44,217 nt of DNA, taken from the NCBI GenBank assembly GCA_008704415.1, contig VXIS01000367.1, positions 1 to 44,217 on the forward strand. The letters are read 5' to 3'. The notes below the pieces were generated by a model. The model saw only the letters and a program-made list of their open reading frames with translations, had not been told where the DNA came from and did no database searches. This stretch comes from Sphaerosporella brunnea. Lineage: Eukaryota; Ascomycota; Pezizomycetes; Pezizales; Pyronemataceae. A program made the position numbers and the translations under genes. Positions within the stretch are counted from its first letter, which is position 1, and each line of letters starts with the position of its first letter. This document shows positions 10,353 through 19,718 of the stretch, in pieces.

Positions 10353-10497
10353 CGGCCGGCATGGAGGAATGCGTAGTTCGGCAGGCGAAGCGGTCGTCGA
10401 TCGAGGGCGCCATTATGGGTTATGAGTTCAGTATTGCGTGACTGGCCAGGTTTCGTTTGTCGTCACCCACAAGCATTTCTCATCCTCGAGCATTCCG

Positions 10498-10566
10498 TAC
10501 CCGCAAGCATCCTATACCCGCAAGCAGCCTATACCCGCAAGCACCCTATACCCGCAAGCACCCTTA
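10498..10566 (+). repeat. Tandem 18-bp repeat, about four units
   Basis: TACCCGCAAGCA-NCC-TA recurs four times with few changes. Noncoding, between the beta-grasp fragment and the next gene. Confidence 0.85.
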
Positions 10567-10868
10567 GAGAATGCTACGCCGATGTTGAGGAGCGGGACTT
10601 AGGGTTATCTTGCGCTGGTCAGGCATAGAAAGGGTATAGCAGAGATTTCCCATAATTGAACCACAACCTTCCCCCGTTGCTCCCTTCCTTCCTTCCAAGA
10701 TTCATCTTACCCACCTAACTTTCCCTGACCGACACACCACACATACCCACAAAAAAAAGACACACAGTAAGCGCCCCTGCATTGCACCAGTATAACAGAC
10801 ACCACAGATTGCGCATGAATCGCTTGCGTTTCTGCTTTCGCTGATCATCTCGTGGCTAGCATAACCAG

Positions 10869-12051
10869 ATGGGCAACAAAAATTTGAAGGAGCTTTCTGA
10901 CTCCCTCGGCCTGGACGTCGCCACTGTTCGCGAGAAGCTGGAACGCCACTTCCTCGACAACGAGAGGTGGTTGCTCGAAAGGGCGAACCACTCCAAGTGG
11001 ATTCCTGCGCGCGTGGACAGCCTCATCGAGACGAAGACCATCACCTCCGACGCCTGGTTCAACAAGGCTATCGAACTCGGGTACGTACCGAGTCATCCTG
11101 TTTCATATAGCCATCATCGCTGATGCAAATTGGTGCTGTAGGGTCAAGTTGGGCGTTGACACTGCGAACATTGAACAGGCAGCTCTGCACTCTCTCCACA
11201 TTCTTCAGAAGAAGAAGGTGGACGAGAAGCTGGCCGTTCAGCAGAAGCAGATCAATGCCGCGGCGAAGAAGCTTCATGCGGAGAGGGGGTTGGCTGCTGC
11301 CAACACCCGAGTCGATGCCGCAGACCAGGAAATGGCTGCTGCGGAGATCCGCACCGAGGGTGCTACCCTCGAGGCTTCAGCTGCCCATACCCGAGTCGAT
11401 GCCGCAGACCAGGAAATGGCTGTTGCGGAGATCCGCACCGAGGGTGCTACCCTCGAGGCCTTGGCTGGCCAGACTCGCAGCGCTGCTGCAGACCTGGAGA
11501 CCCAGCTTATTAAACACCGCACTGACGGTGCCCTCCTTGAGGGGGAGGCTGGCGACCTGCGGTACCAAGCGGCCAAGGGTGAGGAGGAGATTATCGCCCT
11601 GCGTCGCAATGCGGCGAAGAAGGAGGATGAGGCTGCAAGCCTCAGATTGCAGAGAGAGAAGGACGAGAAGGAGGCTGCAAGCAGAAGATTGCAGGACGAG
11701 GAGGAACGGGCCGCCATCAGATTGGAGCGAGAGAAGGTGAGATTGGCGAGAGAGAGGCTCCTGCTCGAGCAGGAAGCTACTAGTGGCTCTGGCCGCTCCT
11801 CTCGTGGCCGCGGTGTTCCCGGTCCCCAGACGGCATCTCGTGGCCGCGGTGTTCCCGGTCCGCAGACGGCGTCTCGTCGCCGCGGTGTTCCTGCCCCGGG
11901 TCGTTCTACGACCCAGGCTCGTGGCGCCTCCGGTAGTAGTACCGAGGTTGCTGACGAACAGGACGCCGTGGAGCCACCGCGCCGTCGCCTCGACGCTTTG
12001 AGGATCAGTGGGGACCCCATAAAGAACCCGGTGAGGAAGAGGGGTCGGTAA
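10869..12051 (+). CDS. Two-exon coiled-coil protein with Arg/Gly-rich tail, function unknown
   Basis: Exons 10869-11080 and 11142-12051 are joined by a 61-nt intron (GTACGT...GTAG), giving 373 residues. Residues 1 to about 95 form a compact helical domain (LKELSDSLGLDVATVREKL, WFNKAIELG) of no family I know. Residues ~95-290 are a long Ala/Glu/Arg-rich coiled coil with two 28-residue units (TRVDAADQEMA-x-AEIRTEG). Residues ~290-345 hold three SRGRGVPGPQTA-like repeats, a basic, Pro/Gly-rich tail of RGG style, and the end is KNPVRKRGR, a possible nuclear signal. A 5' UTR intron (GTAAGC at about 10770 to CACAG) is possible. The promoter and start of this gene recur, decayed, at 19.1-19.5 kb on the minus strand. 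It could be a scaffold or RNA-binding protein, but that is a guess. Confidence 0.7.
11305..11472 (+). repeat. 84-bp in-frame tandem duplication in the coiled-coil gene
   Basis: Two nearly identical 84-bp units beginning ACCCGAGTCGATGCCGC start at 11305 and 11389. Each encodes 28 residues, four heptads, so the coiled-coil register is preserved. Confidence 0.9.
11800..11905 (+). repeat. 42-bp in-frame repeats encoding SRGRGVPGPQTA-like units
   Basis: TCTCGTGGCCGCGGTGTTCC recurs at about 42-bp spacing, three units, each ending in GGTCCNCAGACGGC or its remnant. It encodes the Arg/Gly/Pro-rich tail. Confidence 0.85.
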
Positions 12052-12186
12052 TTGTTTGCTTTTCTTTTCTTTTTTTCAACTTGTATAGTACGTCAATTTT
12101 CATGTTGTTTTTCGCACTGTTTTTCGTCCGGGACGGTCAGTGAACCCAAACCCCACCCAAGCGCGACCCGTAGCCGCGAGTCGAAG

Positions 12187-12640
12187 CAGGGCGGTCAATA
12201 GTCTGGCCAGTAAAATTCGCGGTAAGGTGCAAGATGCCGTCCGCCATTCCTGTTCGGTCGCGCGAATCTTGGATCTGTCAGCATCACGTCAGAATTTGGA
12301 ATGTGCTAAGAACTCCGGCCCACAACCGTGGTGCAATGATTGGATCCTGCCGACAGCAAAAGTGAGGGGGACCAACAAGGTTTTTCACTGCGATCGGCAC
12401 CGCACATGTTCGTGAACCGCCGGGACAGCCCGACCATGCCGACGATCTGCCCCTTCAGCGTCGCCCTGCATAACCGGGCCCGGGCGGCACCTATCAGATA
12501 TCCAGGGTATTGGAACATCGGCGCGAACCTATCAGGCTGCTCCAACCGTCGGCGGCACCTGATCCACTCTGTCGGGCCCGTTTGGACTGGCGGGCTCCCG
12601 GACTATTGGGGCCCCTGCCGCCAACCGTGACCCCGTTCAG
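12187..12640. mobile_element. Fragment of a second hAT family (CAGGGC...GTCAA end)
   Basis: CAGGGCGGTCAATAGTCTGGCC at 12187 is one base from the terminal sequence CAGGGCTGTCAATAGTCCGGCC of the complete element at 41377-42232. Farther on, the GC-rich words GGGCCCG, GGCGGGCTCCCGGAC and CCCGTTTGGAC resemble that element's body. No matching right end or target duplication was found. Confidence 0.5.
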
Positions 12641-12652
12641 CATGCCGAGCAC

Positions 12653-12872
12653 ATGCGACCAGCCGCCAGACCGGAGACAGAGGCGCTCATCCAGGGCGTC
12701 ATCGCCGAGAAATTTGGTGGCTTTCATAATTGCAGCCTTCCTGAAACTGGAGATGAATTTATCGATCCGGGGAGTGCCTTCGCGCGTGTGAGGCAGTATG
12801 CATTTGCGCGCGGCTTCGCGGTGGTTGAGTCGCAATGGGAACCACACCGACACCGCCGGGTTTACTCCTGTG
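12653..12872 (+). pseudogene. FAR1-like DNA-binding domain fragment
   Basis: One frame reads GDEFIDPGSAFARVRQYAFARGFAVVESQWEPHR in sequence. This matches the start of FAR1/MULE-type zinc-binding domains (F.s.ee...a.v..YA...GF.vv). The reading stops exactly where the hAT end CAGGGCTGTCAAAAG begins at 12873, and I do not find its continuation. It could be a remnant of a Mutator-like transposase or of a gene that captured its domain. Confidence 0.45.
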
Positions 12873-13030
12873 CAGGGCTGTCAAAAGTCCTGCCAGTCCG
12901 GCTTTGGAGGAGGCCTCACCCTGTTTGATTCAAATGGGCTTTGAAACTTACGACCCGTTTGGACCAGCCATTTTGGACCGAGATCCAGGCGCCCAGCGAG
13001 CCCTCCAGGCACCCGGACTATCCAACATTG
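12873..13030 (+). mobile_element. 5' end of a second-family hAT element
   Basis: It starts CAGGGCTGTCAAAAG and runs collinear for ~150 bp with the reverse complement of 42060-42232: GCCAGTCCGGCTT, CCCGTTTGGACCAG and CAGGCGCC all match in order. No right end is seen, so it is truncated. It cuts the FAR1-like fragment. Confidence 0.65.
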
Positions 13031-13319
13031 TTTTAAATAACACAAGAACCCCGAGACGAGGTCAAACTGAGTCCCCCACAACCTGCAATCATTCCACTGA
13101 ACGGAACAACATCCGGACCGCACACTGCGAAATATGCCGGCTCCTAAGTCAAGATATGAGCTCACCAGGGTCAAATTCCGCACTGATCTGGTCCGCCGTT
13201 CTCTATCGATTGCGTGACAGGCCGTCAGCTGGGTATTCTTTGCGAAGTTTCCCTCACGGAAATGAGACTGCCACATGAATACGTACGTCCTCGTCGACCA
13301 CCGAAGCGGCACGCCACAC

Positions 13320-13538
13320 TGTTGGAAACGGGCTTTCTAGGCATGGTTAATGCATGGATAAGGACGAGTAAGAGCAAGTGCTTGGAGCAGTGATATGCTA
13401 TGATGGAGGACTGAATGACATCATGGTGACGCTTGGAAGGGTATGTATACGCGCCTAGATAGCCTCTTAGAGCGTAATAAGACAATCACCTTTCCCATCA
13501 TCTACGACTTGACCTCCACGCTCAGACGATTTCCAACA
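13320..13538 (+). repeat. Copia 5' LTR, 219 bp
   Basis: It runs from TGTTGGAAAC to TTTCCAACA and is homologous to the LTR at 7307-7536. It is followed directly by the primer-binding site GGTTATGAGCCCGG (13539-13552), which complements the anticodon arm of initiator tRNA-Met. Confidence 0.85.
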
Positions 13539-13552
13539 GGTTATGAGCCCGG
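13539..13552 (+). other. Copia primer-binding site
   Basis: GGTTATGAGCCCGG abuts the LTR, as at 7293-7306 and 15279-15292. Confidence 0.75.
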
Positions 13553-15058
13553 CGCGTTACCACTAGCCAAAAACCAAGCCAGACCTACATGTCGACGAAA
13601 AGATATCTTCAAGCACGCGAAAGGACATGCGACGCCCGCTTCGCGCGATCGACGCGTGGGATATAGTCAACGGCGATGAAGATGAACCTCCTACACCAGA
13701 AACCCTCTCGCAACCGTCCAGACCACAATAGACGCATTGCATGAAGACGAGCCACTGCGATCCATGCGAAATCAATCCGATGCAGCTGCCGAAGCTCTTA
13801 CTGGCAATGCTCTTGCTAGCAAGGATAATCACGCTCGAAACTCGAAAAAGTGCGTCGACGCGTAAACACGCCTGAATCCGACAATTCTATTTGCTACTAC
13901 TGCGGTATTCCTGGTTATCGAGTCCCGAAATGTCCTGTTAAGCAGAGCGGTATTGCTGCTCGACAGAGGCTTCAGAAGTCCGAAAACGCTGCAGCAAGCT
14001 CGGAAAACTCCGAATCAGCCGCCTTTTGACGGAACAGCGGCTCTGTCTCCGCCAGCAATTCCTTGAAGTCAGAGGTGCTTATATCGACAAAAACGTCATC
14101 CAACCATTCCGTCTGGGCTATCGATTCGGCGGGTTCACACCATATGTGCAACAGCGCTGAACTATTCTTGTCGCTGTCGCCTGTCAATTACGTCGTCCGG
14201 TTCGGAGATCATAACCAAATCAACGTCCACCAAGCCGGCTTTGTCTCCGTCAACGACGTCCTTCTCTACTGCCGATTTCAGACTATCCCTGATATCCGTC
14301 TCGCAGCTAGACTCCGCTGGAAAAAGATCCACATTCTTTCACGGAACCTGCATAGTTACGAAGGAAAATGGTCATACGATCCTAGAAGCGACGAGAGACG
14401 AAGGCCTCTATAAGGTCCAACTTCAGGCCGAAACGCATATTACGACCCGATCCGGGCTACAGACGTCGCTGTCTGACAAGACCAAACTGTCACTACCTGA
14501 CGAGACCAATTTGTCACTACCTGACAACACAAAACTGTCACTACCTGACAAGAGAAAGCATGGAGCCGTACGAAAAGAGCGTTTTTAGGCTCCAGTACGA
14601 CCCTTAGTACGGAAAGAGCGTAAAACGCTCCAGTACAATGAAAATTAGGCTAGGTGTTAAAAAAGACACCGAATGCCGCTAGAAGATCAGAATGGATCGG
14701 AAACCAAAAACAAAGCAGAGGACGATGACGACGTCAAATTCCCAGCGGATGACGACATCGACGAATCAGACAACGATGAAATTGACGGATCGGGCAACGC
14801 TGACGTCGACGGATCAGACACCAATGACATCGACGACTCGGCCTATAAGAGCAACGATCGGACTTCACGACGAACGGCGAATGGGATCATAGTCGAGAAG
14901 GCAAATCGAGGGGGGAGTGATTATACCAATCCGATTTCCCTTCTTTATGAGCCAGACCCTATCTCGCTCGAAGAAGCTATGGCTAGCTCTCACAAAGCCT
15001 CTTGGATTGATACTATGAAAGACGAATGGAAGTCGCTACTGGAAAGCCTCTTATGCGA
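13553..15058 (+). pseudogene. gag-pol: Internally deleted Ty1/copia gag-pol relic
   Basis: In order on the plus strand, across several frameshifts: Gag end (NPLATVQTTIDAL, NQSDAAAEALTGN); a degenerate zinc knuckle CYYCGIPGYRVPKC (13892-13933) with Tyr in place of the His ligand; a protease-like WAIDSAGSHHM (14114-14146) where the usual DSGA is DSAG; a GAG-pre-integrase segment (LISVSQLDSAG, HTILEATRDEGLYKV); a short tandem LSLPDKT repeat; an acidic Asp-rich linker; and the start of the reverse transcriptase region (ISLEEAMASSHKASWIDTMKDEWKSLLES). The integrase core is missing and the RT is cut at about 15058 by the next element. It is dead. Confidence 0.75.
14470..14565 (+). repeat. 27-bp tandem repeat in copia relic
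   Basis: CTGTCACTACCTGACAAGAC-like units occur about four times, encoding LSLPD-x-T-x. It lies where the integrase should begin. Confidence 0.75.
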
Positions 15059-15104
15059 TGACAAGCCTGATCGATCGAACGGGACTCGGACGGAACGGGT
15101 TTGA
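14673..15104 (+). pseudogene. Asp-rich linker and start of copia RT
   Basis: The 143-codon frame is the pol part of the relic listed at 13553-15058. It starts with an Asp/Glu/Ser-rich linker (DDDIDESDNDEIDGSGNAD), typical of the region between integrase and RT, and then PISLEEAMASSHKASW. Past ~15058 the frame runs into the neighbouring element and loses homology. Confidence 0.65.
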
Positions 15105-15278
15105 TCTCTCGAACGGGGCTGGGATGGGATGGTGTCATTGATGCGTCGTTAGGGAGCGCCGTTAGGGGACGTCGGTGGTGATGTCAGTAGCGGTGGGTTC
15201 TTGAGATGGTTGCTGGATGCGGACGCTCTGAGTCTCTTCTTCTTCTTCTTCTTAACAAGACATCTCTTGTTTCCAACA
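15059..15278 (+). repeat. Probable LTR of a second copia element (~220 bp)
   Basis: Its 3' border is clear: GTTTCCAACA followed by the primer-binding site GGTTATGAGCCCGG at 15279-15292. The 5' border is inferred from the break in the previous copia RT and a TG at 15059. The length then matches the other LTRs, but the body sequence is different. It includes a CTT microsatellite at about 15235-15253. Confidence 0.5.
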
Positions 15279-15292
15279 GGTTATGAGCCCGG
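15279..15292 (+). other. Copia primer-binding site
   Basis: This is the third copy of GGTTATGAGCCCGG in the window, again directly after ...TTTCCAACA. The LTR body differs from the other two, so two LTR families share one priming mode. Confidence 0.75.
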
Positions 15293-15347
15293 ACTGCGCC
15301 CGAATTTGATCAATGCACATCAATCTATTCCGCTCAAAAACTCCATT

Positions 15348-16262
15348 ATGTCCTGCGACACCGTTTATAAGTCAAACTCCTACGGAGCTTTCAATGGTGA
15401 TAACTTCCCTGCCTGGAAAGCCGCAATGACCTTTCATCTTGGGGCAGAGCAAGGCAACCTCCTAGCGATTACCACCGGAGAAGAACCGCGCCGGAAGAAG
15501 AAGACGCCTCCCTTGAGGCTTATCGACAGCGGCAGCCTCAACAATTGCTGGCGGCTGCGCCCCGAATATCAAGCACGTCGTCGACCATCTCTGTCAGGAC
15601 CCAGCCAAGATGTGGCAAATCCTACCCCATAACTACGACTCCTCTCAGTCAGCCTCCAAGCGCGAGCAGCTGAGGACGGCCTTCGAAAAAGCCGTCCAGG
15701 AAAGGGGAAAACACATTGGGGAGTTTATATCTCGGCTGGAAACACTCCAGCGGCAACTATCCTTCTCTGCCCAGGCCATCCACCATGACACCTTTATAGC
15801 CCACTTTCTACGGAAACTACCTGAAGAATTCCGACTGGAAGTAACGATGCAGCAAATGCACGGATAATTCGTCACACAGAGATTAACCACCACTTGGCTC
15901 GAGATACCTCATCTTCCAACACATCCTCCTCTACCATGGCGGTCGCGGTACCGGTCGCGGTACCAATCGCAATCTTCAAATTCAAGGTCGTTACCCTAGA
16001 AGCAACCGAACTCGAGGTCGCCCAAGCCGCCCAAATAGGCTCATCACCAATACGCTGATCCGGGATCGTACTTCTTCGCAAGGCCCTGTATGGCTTAAAG
16101 CAAGCACCCCGCCTGTGGTGGCAGCTAATCCACAGTTTTCTCGTTGGGTTGGGTTTTCGCCAACCCCATGCGGATCCCAACCTGTACATTTCTGACCGCG
16201 TTCATATCTTGCTCTACGTGGATGACATTCTCATCCTGACCGCTGTCGAGTATAACCTTATC
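15348..16262 (+). pseudogene. gag-pol: Ty1/copia relic: gag joined to reverse transcriptase
   Basis: Gag starts at the ATG at 15348 (NSYGAFNGDNFPAWKAAMTFHL, the DUF4219 pattern). After a frameshift it continues at 15610 (MWQILPHNYDSSQSASKREQL, HIGEFISRLETLQRQLSF, RKLPEEFRLEVTM). The copia RT then appears abruptly: LYGLKQAPRLWWQ at 16086-16124 and LLYVDDILIL with YVDD at 16215-16226. Protease, integrase and most of the RT are deleted, so this is a non-autonomous derivative. It retains its leader and priming site. Confidence 0.8.
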
Positions 16263-16684
16263 CTGTGGTGTGAGCCTCCCAACAATCACTCCAAAGCTAT
16301 TGCGTGCTGCGTCTCTTCCCGTGGTAAAGAGATCTCGATGGGGGGCAGGAGTCACCGGCAACGAAACAACTGGAACGCGACTGGAGAAGCGTGCCGAGTC
16401 TCTTTTCATCTGCTCATCTTGTGCAGGTTGAGTGATGCATGATGTCCCTTTCTAGATGCGGCCTGACGGCAACGTACATATGACTTTACATTAAGTGGCG
16501 CGATACGAATGACTCCACACCGTGTGGTGACCACACGGGTGTTGACTCGTCCCCTACAAAATGCTCCGCGTTGGTCGATACGTAGGTAGGGTAAGGGCCC
16601 GCGTGGTTCCCCGTGACTCTGGCCAGACGCCAACCCACCAACCGACCCTCAACGACCAAAACCCCAAATAACATCAACACCGCA
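16263..16684. other. Intergenic, upstream of the first beta-grasp gene
   Basis: No convincing ORF. A palindromic stretch around CCACACCGTGTGGTGACCACACGG (16515-16540; split words CACACCGTGTGG and GTGACCACACGG) may form hairpins or be a binding site. Confidence 0.3.
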
Positions 16685-16691
16685 ATATATA
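16685..16691 (+). promoter_or_regulatory. Candidate TATA box
   Basis: TATATAT lies 116 nt upstream of the ATG at 16807 and is followed by a C/A-rich leader (CCACCACCAACAACAACCC), as is usual for fungal genes. Confidence 0.35.
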
Positions 16692-16806
16692 TCCACCACC
16701 AACAACAACCCTCGCCACCTGTCGCATCGCATCTCTAATAACACCACACGAAGTCGCCCGCAACGTCAATCCACCAACAGCGCAACCCCCCACTCCACGA
16801 GAGAAG

Positions 16807-18485
16807 ATGCCCGACACCCGAGCGAGAATCACGAAACGCGCGCGCAGCACGGAGGACGCGGAGCGCAGCCAGAAGATGCGCGTCGCCGTCGTGCGGCTGC
16901 CGCTGTACAAGGACCACAACTGGATGTGCGAGCAGCTGGGGATTCCGCCCCGAGACAAGCTTGCCAGCCTCAACATCCGACGGGAGGTCAAGGACCTCTG
17001 CAGGCAACACGGCTTCGAACTGACTCGGAAATACAGCAGCTGGCCAGCGAAGGAAATGCGCAAGCTCGTCAAGAAGGTTACCACGCAGTTGAACGCCGAC
17101 CCAAGAAGGAAGAAGGTGATCCCCACCACGGCTGTCGACGCGCTGGTGCACAAACTCTGCTTGGATAACGTTAGAAACATGAGGGTCGCGCAGGAGAAGA
17201 AGTGCAAGGGACACTCGGTAAGTTGTTTCGGAACCGTGGTCTTGGCGTCGGCTGATCACTGCGGCAGGATGAGGAGGAAGATCGAAATTCCAAGGACGAG
17301 GAGGATGATGATGACACGTCCAGTGATGAGGACACTCCGGCTGCGCCGACTGAGCCGCCGTATGCTCAGCACCAAGCTGTCGAAACAGACATGGATTACG
17401 AAGACGGCCACGACGACAAGCAATTCCGCCATCTCGGTGGAGGCAAATGGTCCGTGAACGAGAGTCACAGCGAGATCGACGAGCAACTCGGAAACCGGGT
17501 CACTGATATGCCAAATGGTGATTTGAACGGGCAAACCCCGCTGGCGGATGCGCATCACCACAAAATACGCCTTCCTCCGTGCCGGCCGGTTCGAGCCAAG
17601 TGCGACGATGAAACACACAGCATGAACAGCGGCCTTGAGAGCCGGTCCTTCGAGCTCAATCCCGCGCGCAAAGCACCGCCACCGGTCGCAACTGCTTCTC
17701 AAGAGACTGTGCATCGTCCACTGTCACCGGTGGCAACTGTTTCTCAAGAGACTGTGCATCTTGCACTGTCACCGGTCGCAACTGTTTCTCAAGAGACTGT
17801 TCATCTTCCACTGTCACCGGTGGCCACTGTTTCTCAAGAGACTGTGCATCTTGCACTGTCACCGGTCGCAACTGTTTCTCCAGAGAGTGTGCATCTTCCA
17901 CTTCCACACGCATCGGAATGCGATACGCGCACCAGCATCCTCGTCCACTTCGGCAATGAATCGCCTTCAAACGCCCCAGTCGTCATCTCGAGAGGTGAGC
18001 CGTTCCACATGGTCTATCTGACGGTGGCTGGGAGGGTGCCATGCAACTTTGATCAGGTCCGCCTTATTGCCATTGTACCGAAAACCACCGAGATGGTTTA
18101 CCTAGATACGGAACAGCCTTGGGCGCGGTTGACAGCCAGAAGGGAGGTGGTTAGACTCATATTGGTGCTCGTGCCTCACACTGAAGATATTTCACTCGCA
18201 CAAGCATCGCAATGCGATACGCGCACCAGCATCCTCGTCCATTTCGGCAATGAGTCGCCTTCAAACACCCCCGTCGTTATCCCCAGAGCTAAGCCGTTCC
18301 ACCTGGTCTATCTGTCGGTGACTCACAGGGTTCCATGCAACTTCCATCGCGTCCGCCTTATTGCCATTGTACCGGAAACCACCGAGATGGTTTACCTAGG
18401 TACGGAACAGGCTTGGGTGCGGTTGACAGCCAGAATGGAGGTGGTTAGACTGATATTGATGCTCATTCCTCATACTGATGATTAA
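16807..18485 (+). CDS. Protein with N-terminal helical domain, acidic linker, 15-residue repeats and two predicted beta-grasp domains
   Basis: Exon 1 (16807-17217) and exon 2 (17268-18485) flank a 50-nt intron (GTAAGT...GCAG, branch-like CTGAT), giving 542 residues. Residues 1-137 are basic and helical (LYKDHNWMCEQLGIPPRDKL, KEMRKLVKKVTTQLN), unknown family. Residues 138-170 are very acidic. Residues ~275-348 hold five SPVATVSQETVHLxL units (45 bp). Residues ~350-444 and 450-542 are two copies of a domain: TSILVHFGNESPSN, PVVIPRAKPFH, a helix, VRLIAIVPETTEMVYLDTEQ, WVRLTARREVVRLIL. The strand-strand-helix-strand-strand-helix/strand order suggests a beta-grasp fold of ubiquitin/PB1 type; this is inference. 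Ubiquitin-like header domains are known at the front of CR effectors, but here they are C-terminal and arrayed. A paralogue lies at 19719-21287. Confidence 0.75.
17680..17905 (+). repeat. 45-bp tandem repeat, five units, in frame
   Basis: Units of 45 bp with the core GCAACTGTTTCTCAAGAGACTG encode SPVATVSQETVHLxL; units 3 and 5 differ from 2 and 4 (LxL is LPL or LAL), so higher-order pairs of units have been copied. The gene at 19719 has one diverged unit. Confidence 0.9.
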
Positions 18486-18702
18486 GCTCATCGGAGGACA
18501 GTATGAACGGAGAGATCCCGGTGGGCTGGGTCGGATTGTTTGTTCCGGCACGTCCTGGTCCGCGTGTTGCTTTTGGACGATCACACTGATTGCGTTGCGG
18601 CGGGGGGAGGGGCTGCGGGCAGGGCGGGGACTTGTACTGGTAGCGAATGTCAATTCAAAGCATTGTGTCTCTACCCAAAATATGACTAGCAACTATCGCG
18701 TG
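18486..18702 (+). other. Shared 3' flank of the beta-grasp genes
   Basis: ATTAAGCTCATCGGAGGA-CAGTATG, CGGCACGTCCTGG and GTCAATTCAAAG occur in the same order after the stop codon at 21287. The similarity of noncoding flanks shows that the two genes arose by duplication of a segment, not just of the coding part. Confidence 0.7.
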
Positions 18703-18920
18703 CAGGGCTGTCAATAGGGCGTCCAGTCCGTGTTTACTTTAGAACTATACCGGACTGCTTATTGCAGTCCTTGAAAAGGCCGCCCGGTCTAGACCAGGCA
18801 TTTCTCCACCAGGACCGGCACCCCGCAGGCGCCCAAATGGGACCAAACATAACAGGTGACTGTGGGGGCCCGCTGGGCACCGGCAGTCCAGCGCTATCAA
18901 GTATCTACACGTATAACAAG
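18703..18920 (+). mobile_element. Left end of a second-family hAT element
   Basis: CAGGGCTGTCAATAGGGCGTCCAGTCC starts at 18703 and continues with GC-rich sequence (CAGGCGCCCAAATGGGACC) like the elements at 12.9 and 41.4-42.2 kb. No right end was found before the decayed gene fragment at 19.1 kb. Confidence 0.55.
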
Positions 18921-19128
18921 CAGAAGAATCGTGGGAGTCCAACAAGGAAGGCTCGGACATGACCGCGGCAATCCATCCGTACCTAGAACGCGCCGGCTTA
19001 TCCGGTACCCATGGTCCCCTGCCAGGCACCTGGTGACGCTCCCCCTTCGGCGAAGACTGTCTGATTGACGCTCTGTCCAGCTCCGTCCGCCTCTTGTATC
19101 CGGCTTTGTCTTAGGCGACAACAGTGAG

Positions 19129-19490
19129 ACATGCTCATTCGGTTTCGGTTCTCAAGTCGTCGTTTCTTCGACGGCTTCTTCTAAACTCCAGTTGTTTTCA
19201 GCCCACAACTTCAGGCTTTCGGTGAGCTACGATCGTTTCTCTGCGATACCTCAAACGGTTCTCCAAGCTCCTTCGGTGATTCCCATCTGGTTGGTTATGT
19301 TAGCCACGAAAAAGGATCGACGAGATGATCAGCGAAAGCAGAAAAGCAAGCAATTCATGCGCAATTCGTTGTGTCTATTATACTGGTGCAATGCAGGGGC
19401 GCTTACTGTGTGTCTGTTTTTGCGGGTGTGTGTATGTTTTTGTGTCGGTGAGGGAAAGTTAGGTCGGTAAGGTGAATCCTGTCTTGGGCT
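19129..19490 (-). pseudogene. Decayed copy of the promoter and 5' end of the 10869 gene
   Basis: Read on the minus strand, 19490 to about 19290 follows 10700-10870 almost word for word (CCTAACTTTCCCT, CACACAGTAAGCGCCCCTGC, TGCACCAGTATAA, GCTTTCGCTGATCATCTCG, TAACATAACCA). An ATGGGA then sits at the place of that gene's ATGGGC. Beyond it the reading is broken by frameshifts; traces remain (PKELGEPFEV for LKELSDSLGL; AENNWSLEEA for DNERWLLERA). The upstream part is better kept than the coding part. Confidence 0.75.
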
Positions 19491-19718
19491 TTCGGTTTCT
19501 CAGGGCAGAAGCGTCTATATTACTAGTTCATACCAGAGAGTCATACTCTATGTCTCAACAGCCTGATCACTCGAACGGGTTCTTTGGGGTCTTTGGGGTC
19601 TAAACCCCCTCCCACACCAGATCTTTTGCTCACCTCTACACCTTCCCACACCAGATCTTTTACGCACCGCTGAAAACCCACTACACCTCACCACACAACA
19701 TCTCCTGCTCACCCGTCT

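Noticed and set aside
10498..10566. Repeats with CCCGCAAGCA as a CRISPR-like array or telomeric repeat.
   Set aside because: The units are contiguous 18-mers without spacers and do not resemble TTAGGG; it is a plain minisatellite.
11274..12020. 248-codon minus ORF opposite the coiled-coil gene.
   Set aside because: It is Ser/Arg/Ala low-complexity mirroring the repeat-coded plus frame.
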